From positions 1 through 15,563 of the forward strand of contig JBBRWA010000125.1 of assembly GCA_038246345.1 (NCBI GenBank): a stretch of DNA of 15,563 nucleotides. The letters are read 5' to 3'. Below the pieces are notes generated by a model, which ran no database searches, was not told where the DNA came from, and saw only the letters and a program-made list of their open reading frames with translations. Position numbers and translations under genes: made by a program. The stretch is from M3007 sp038246345. Lineage in GTDB: Bacteria; Bacteroidota; Bacteroidia; Chitinophagales; Saprospiraceae. Below, piece after piece: positions 14,034 to 15,563 of the stretch (position 1 is its first letter; every line of letters starts with the position of its first letter).

Positions 14034-15079
14034 TATCCTTTTTCCAATTCGTGGCGTAATTTGTTTACATACTCTATGGGGACTTCTACAAAAGAGGCGA
14101 CCTCTTCAGTACTCCATTGAGGAAACTTTTGAAGGGTTTTAAGGATAAGGATTCGGGTTGTTTCTTCTCGTCCCTCTTCTCGTCCCTCTTCTCGTCCCTC
14201 TTCTCGTCCCTCTTCTCGTCCAATTTCACGACCTTCTTTCCGACCTTCTTTCAGGCCTTCCCGCTTGTAGGCTTTTTTCCATTTTTCAACAAAGATTTCA
14301 GGAATAGCATCTACCCAGCTATATTCTGTATCGGGCAAGTCTTTGCTTAGGCTCTTGACTTCTGACTGTGGCATGTGGTATAGTTTTACGAAATAAAGTG
14401 TTAGCGCTTGAAAAAGGATTTTTACGCGGTCATCTGGAGAAATCCGCACCCCAAAAGTAAAGATTTTATTCCAGTTTTCTCGAATCAATGCTTCATTTCT
14501 GGACAGCTTTAAGGCTAAAAATAAATTGCGCAGAAATTCGCTTTCATGCTTTTGCAAGATCAATTGTTGCGAGGTCTGGCTAAGATCGGTCAATAGGTAA
14601 TGGAAGTTTGGAATAAAGACCTGCCATTCATCCGGTATTCCTGGAAAATACGCATTCAGTGGCTTCTGCTCCCAGCCTTGCTCGCCGTGGTACACGATGA
14701 CGGGAATAACAAACGATAGCGGGCGCTTATTTTTAAGGTCGTCCTCCCAAATTTGCAATAGGTAATCGAGCAATTGCAAATGTATCGGGAATGAAGGGAT
14801 GTAACTTTTGTGTTCAAAAAGGAACAAAAGCCGCGCAGGTAGCCCATTGTTCAACTTGGTCTCGTATACAATATCGCAAAACGAAGCTCCAAATCGCCCA
14901 TTGACAAATGCCGTATCACTTTTGCGGAAAACTGAAAAATCAATTTGTTCGTGAATGCTTTCGGGCGTGTAATGAAGCAGGTAGTTTCGAGCAATAATGG
15001 CATCGCTAAAAAAGATTTTGAAAATAGCATCGTGGGATTGATCCTTTTTGCGGGTGCGTGGGCGTTTTCTACTTGGCAT
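14033..15079 (-). CDS. Rpn-family (PF04754-type) PD-(D/E)XK nuclease / putative transposase
   Basis: A 348-residue protein of the Rpn/transposase_31 family; Rpn proteins are DNA endonucleases that raise RecA-independent recombination. The N-terminus has SHDAIFKIFFSD, the family's entry motif. The nuclease core shows Asp69 in FCDIVYETKL and Glu89-His-Lys91 in LLFLFEHKSY, the expected D...ExK residues, followed by HLQLLDYLLQIWEDD. The middle is helical, and residues about 275-306 are a Gly-Arg-Glu/Lys low-complexity run (EGxKEGRxxGREE...), which is common in this family. A short C-terminal segment resembles a helix-turn-helix (STEEVASFVEVPIEYVNKL). The ATG at 15079 is preferred over an in-frame TTG at 15109. 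No terminal inverted repeats or target-site duplications were found around it, so it is not shown to be a mobile element here. Divergent to the metalloprotease-like gene. Confidence 0.9.
   Translation of the reverse strand: MPSRKRPRTRKKDQSHDAIFKIFFSDAIIARNYLLHYTPESIHEQIDFSVFRKSDTAFVNGRFGASFCDIVYETKLNNGLPARLLFLFEHKSYIPSFPIHLQLLDYLLQIWEDDLKNKRPLSFVIPVIVYHGEQGWEQKPLNAYFPGIPDEWQVFIPNFHYLLTDLSQTSQQLILQKHESEFLRNLFLALKLSRNEALIRENWNKIFTFGVRISPDDRVKILFQALTLYFVKLYHMPQSEVKSLSKDLPDTEYSWVDAIPEIFVEKWKKAYKREGLKEGRKEGREIGREEGREEGREEGREEGREETTRILILKTLQKFPQWSTEEVASFVEVPIEYVNKLRHELEKG
14162..14221 (-). repeat. 12-bp minisatellite inside the Rpn gene
   Basis: The plus-strand unit TTCTCGTCCCTC is repeated without error at 14165-14176, 14177-14188, 14189-14200 and 14201-14212, with a partial fifth copy to 14221. 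It encodes Gly-Arg-Glu-Glu five times (residues 287-306). A change in copy number would add or remove four residues without shifting the frame. Confidence 0.9.
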
Positions 15080-15105
15080 GGGTTGCGGTTTTGACAAGCG
15101 AAGAT

Positions 15106-15142
15106 ACAAAACGTTTTAATTAAAAAACAAAATGTTTTAAAT
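15106..15142. promoter_or_regulatory. Tandem 15-bp direct repeat in the divergent promoter region (candidate operator)
   Basis: ACAAAACGTTTTAAT at 15106-15120 recurs as ACAAAATGTTTTAAA at 15127-15141, differing in two positions. The starts are 21 bases apart, two helical turns. The core AAAACGTTTT is a palindrome, imperfect in the second copy. It lies between the Rpn and metalloprotease-like genes and overlaps the likely promoter of the latter. Confidence 0.4.
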
Positions 15143-15145
15143 TTG
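15138..15145 (+). promoter_or_regulatory. -7 promoter element of the DUF5117 lipoprotein gene
   Basis: TAAATTTG matches TAnnTTTG exactly, 34 bases before the ATG at 15180. No clear -33 element was seen. On the other strand, TATCTTCG (15099-15106, one mismatch) may serve the Rpn gene. Confidence 0.4.
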
Positions 15146-15179
15146 ATTCGTTTCTTTACTGCTCACATTTCAACACACT

Positions 15180-15563
15180 ATGCGCACATCGTTTTTTCTG
15201 CTATTATTTATGGCAGCCTGTTCCCCCAAAACAAAACCAATTGGCATTCCGAGTACGGCAGCTTCAATGCCCGAATCCATTGAAAAACTGATCAAAAATG
15301 CCGCAGCCTACCCCGGCTACTTCCCCTTCTGGTGGAATGACAAATCCGGCAAAATATGGCTTGAAATCACCCGCTTCGACACGGAGTTTTTATACGTCAA
15401 TTCCCTGCCAGCGGGCCTTGGCTCCAACGACATCGGCCTCGATCGCGGACAAATTGGCGCTTCCCGGGTAGTGAAGTTTACCCGCAGCGGAAACAAAATC
15501 TTGCTCGTGCAGCCCAACCTTGCCTATCGCGCCAGCACCGATAATGCCCAGGAACGCCAGTCC
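15180..15563 (+). CDS. Zinc-dependent metalloprotease-like lipoprotein, DUF5117 domain (5' part only)
   Basis: An open frame of 128 codons that runs off the window end. Residues 1-13 form a lipoprotein signal with lipobox MAAC, Cys14 being the lipidated residue. From about residue 44 it matches the start of the DUF5117 domain typical of Bacteroidota zinc-dependent metalloproteases with DUF4953: YPGYFPFWWNDKSGKIWLEI, FLYVNSLPAGLGSNDIGLDR, then KILLVQPNLAYRA. The HExxH zinc site would lie several hundred residues further on, outside the window, so activity cannot be judged. The ATG at 15180 is directly followed by the signal sequence and preceded by a consensus -7 box. Confidence 0.9.
   Translation, partial: MRTSFFLLLFMAACSPKTKPIGIPSTAASMPESIEKLIKNAAAYPGYFPFWWNDKSGKIWLEITRFDTEFLYVNSLPAGLGSNDIGLDRGQIGASRVVKFTRSGNKILLVQPNLAYRASTDNAQERQS

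Noticed and set aside
14162..14221. Phase-variable on/off switch by repeat slippage
   Set aside because: The unit is 12 bases, so copy changes stay in frame and alter length only.
14033..15109. Rpn gene as part of an intact insertion sequence
   Set aside because: No terminal inverted repeats or target duplications were found; the 19-bp palindrome at 13985-14033 is a terminator between convergent genes, with no counterpart at the other end.

Overview
The window looks like a chromosomal segment of a Bacteroidota bacterium, probably related to Saprospiria (lineage is an inference). Evidence: a secreted protein with a type IX secretion C-terminal sorting domain, -7 boxes matching the Bacteroidota consensus TAnnTTTG ahead of several genes, little use of Shine-Dalgarno sequences, and typical Bacteroidota families (DUF5117 lipoprotein, Rpn-type nuclease, MoeB/ThiF-rhodanese fusion). 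No rRNA, tRNA, CRISPR array or insertion-sequence transposase was seen.

Left edge (1-875). The window opens in the last 25 codons of a protein with a formylglycine-generating-enzyme/C-type-lectin-like tail. About 180 bases of hairpin-rich noncoding DNA follow, then a second, promoterless 135-bp copy of the same kind of tail. Both copies look like variable repeats of a diversity-generating retroelement (DGR), although no reverse transcriptase lies in the window. Next come four palindromic ACCGC-TAC-GCGGT repeats and a perfect 14-bp hairpin.

Plus-strand block (876-5940): a 1059-residue secreted Asp-box protein with a type IX sorting tail, then pyrG (CTP synthase). A roughly 170-bp imperfect palindrome built of TTTCAGG units fills the space between the stop codons of pyrG and the convergent NlpC/P60 gene.

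Minus-strand block (12442 down to 6108), in transcription order: a 131-residue protein ending in Gly-Gly with a ubiquitin/MoaD-like layout; a DUF4132 protein; an E1-like MoeB/ThiF enzyme fused to a rhodanese domain; a MacB/FtsX-type permease; an exported Cys-type glutathione peroxidase; and an NlpC/P60 lipoprotein. The first three are close together and form a plausible unit: a ubiquitin-like or sulfur-carrier protein, its activating enzyme, and a large DUF4132 protein of unknown role. This is the best candidate for an undescribed system here. The link between the parts is inferred from gene order and the C-terminal Gly-Gly.

Right end (12559-15563): an amino-acid permease is transcribed divergently from the ubiquitin-like gene. 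A perfect 19-bp bidirectional terminator separates it from a convergent Rpn-family PD-(D/E)XK nuclease that carries a 12-bp minisatellite (Gly-Arg-Glu-Glu repeats). A divergent promoter region with a tandem 15-bp repeat leads to a DUF5117 zinc-metalloprotease-like lipoprotein, cut by the window end.
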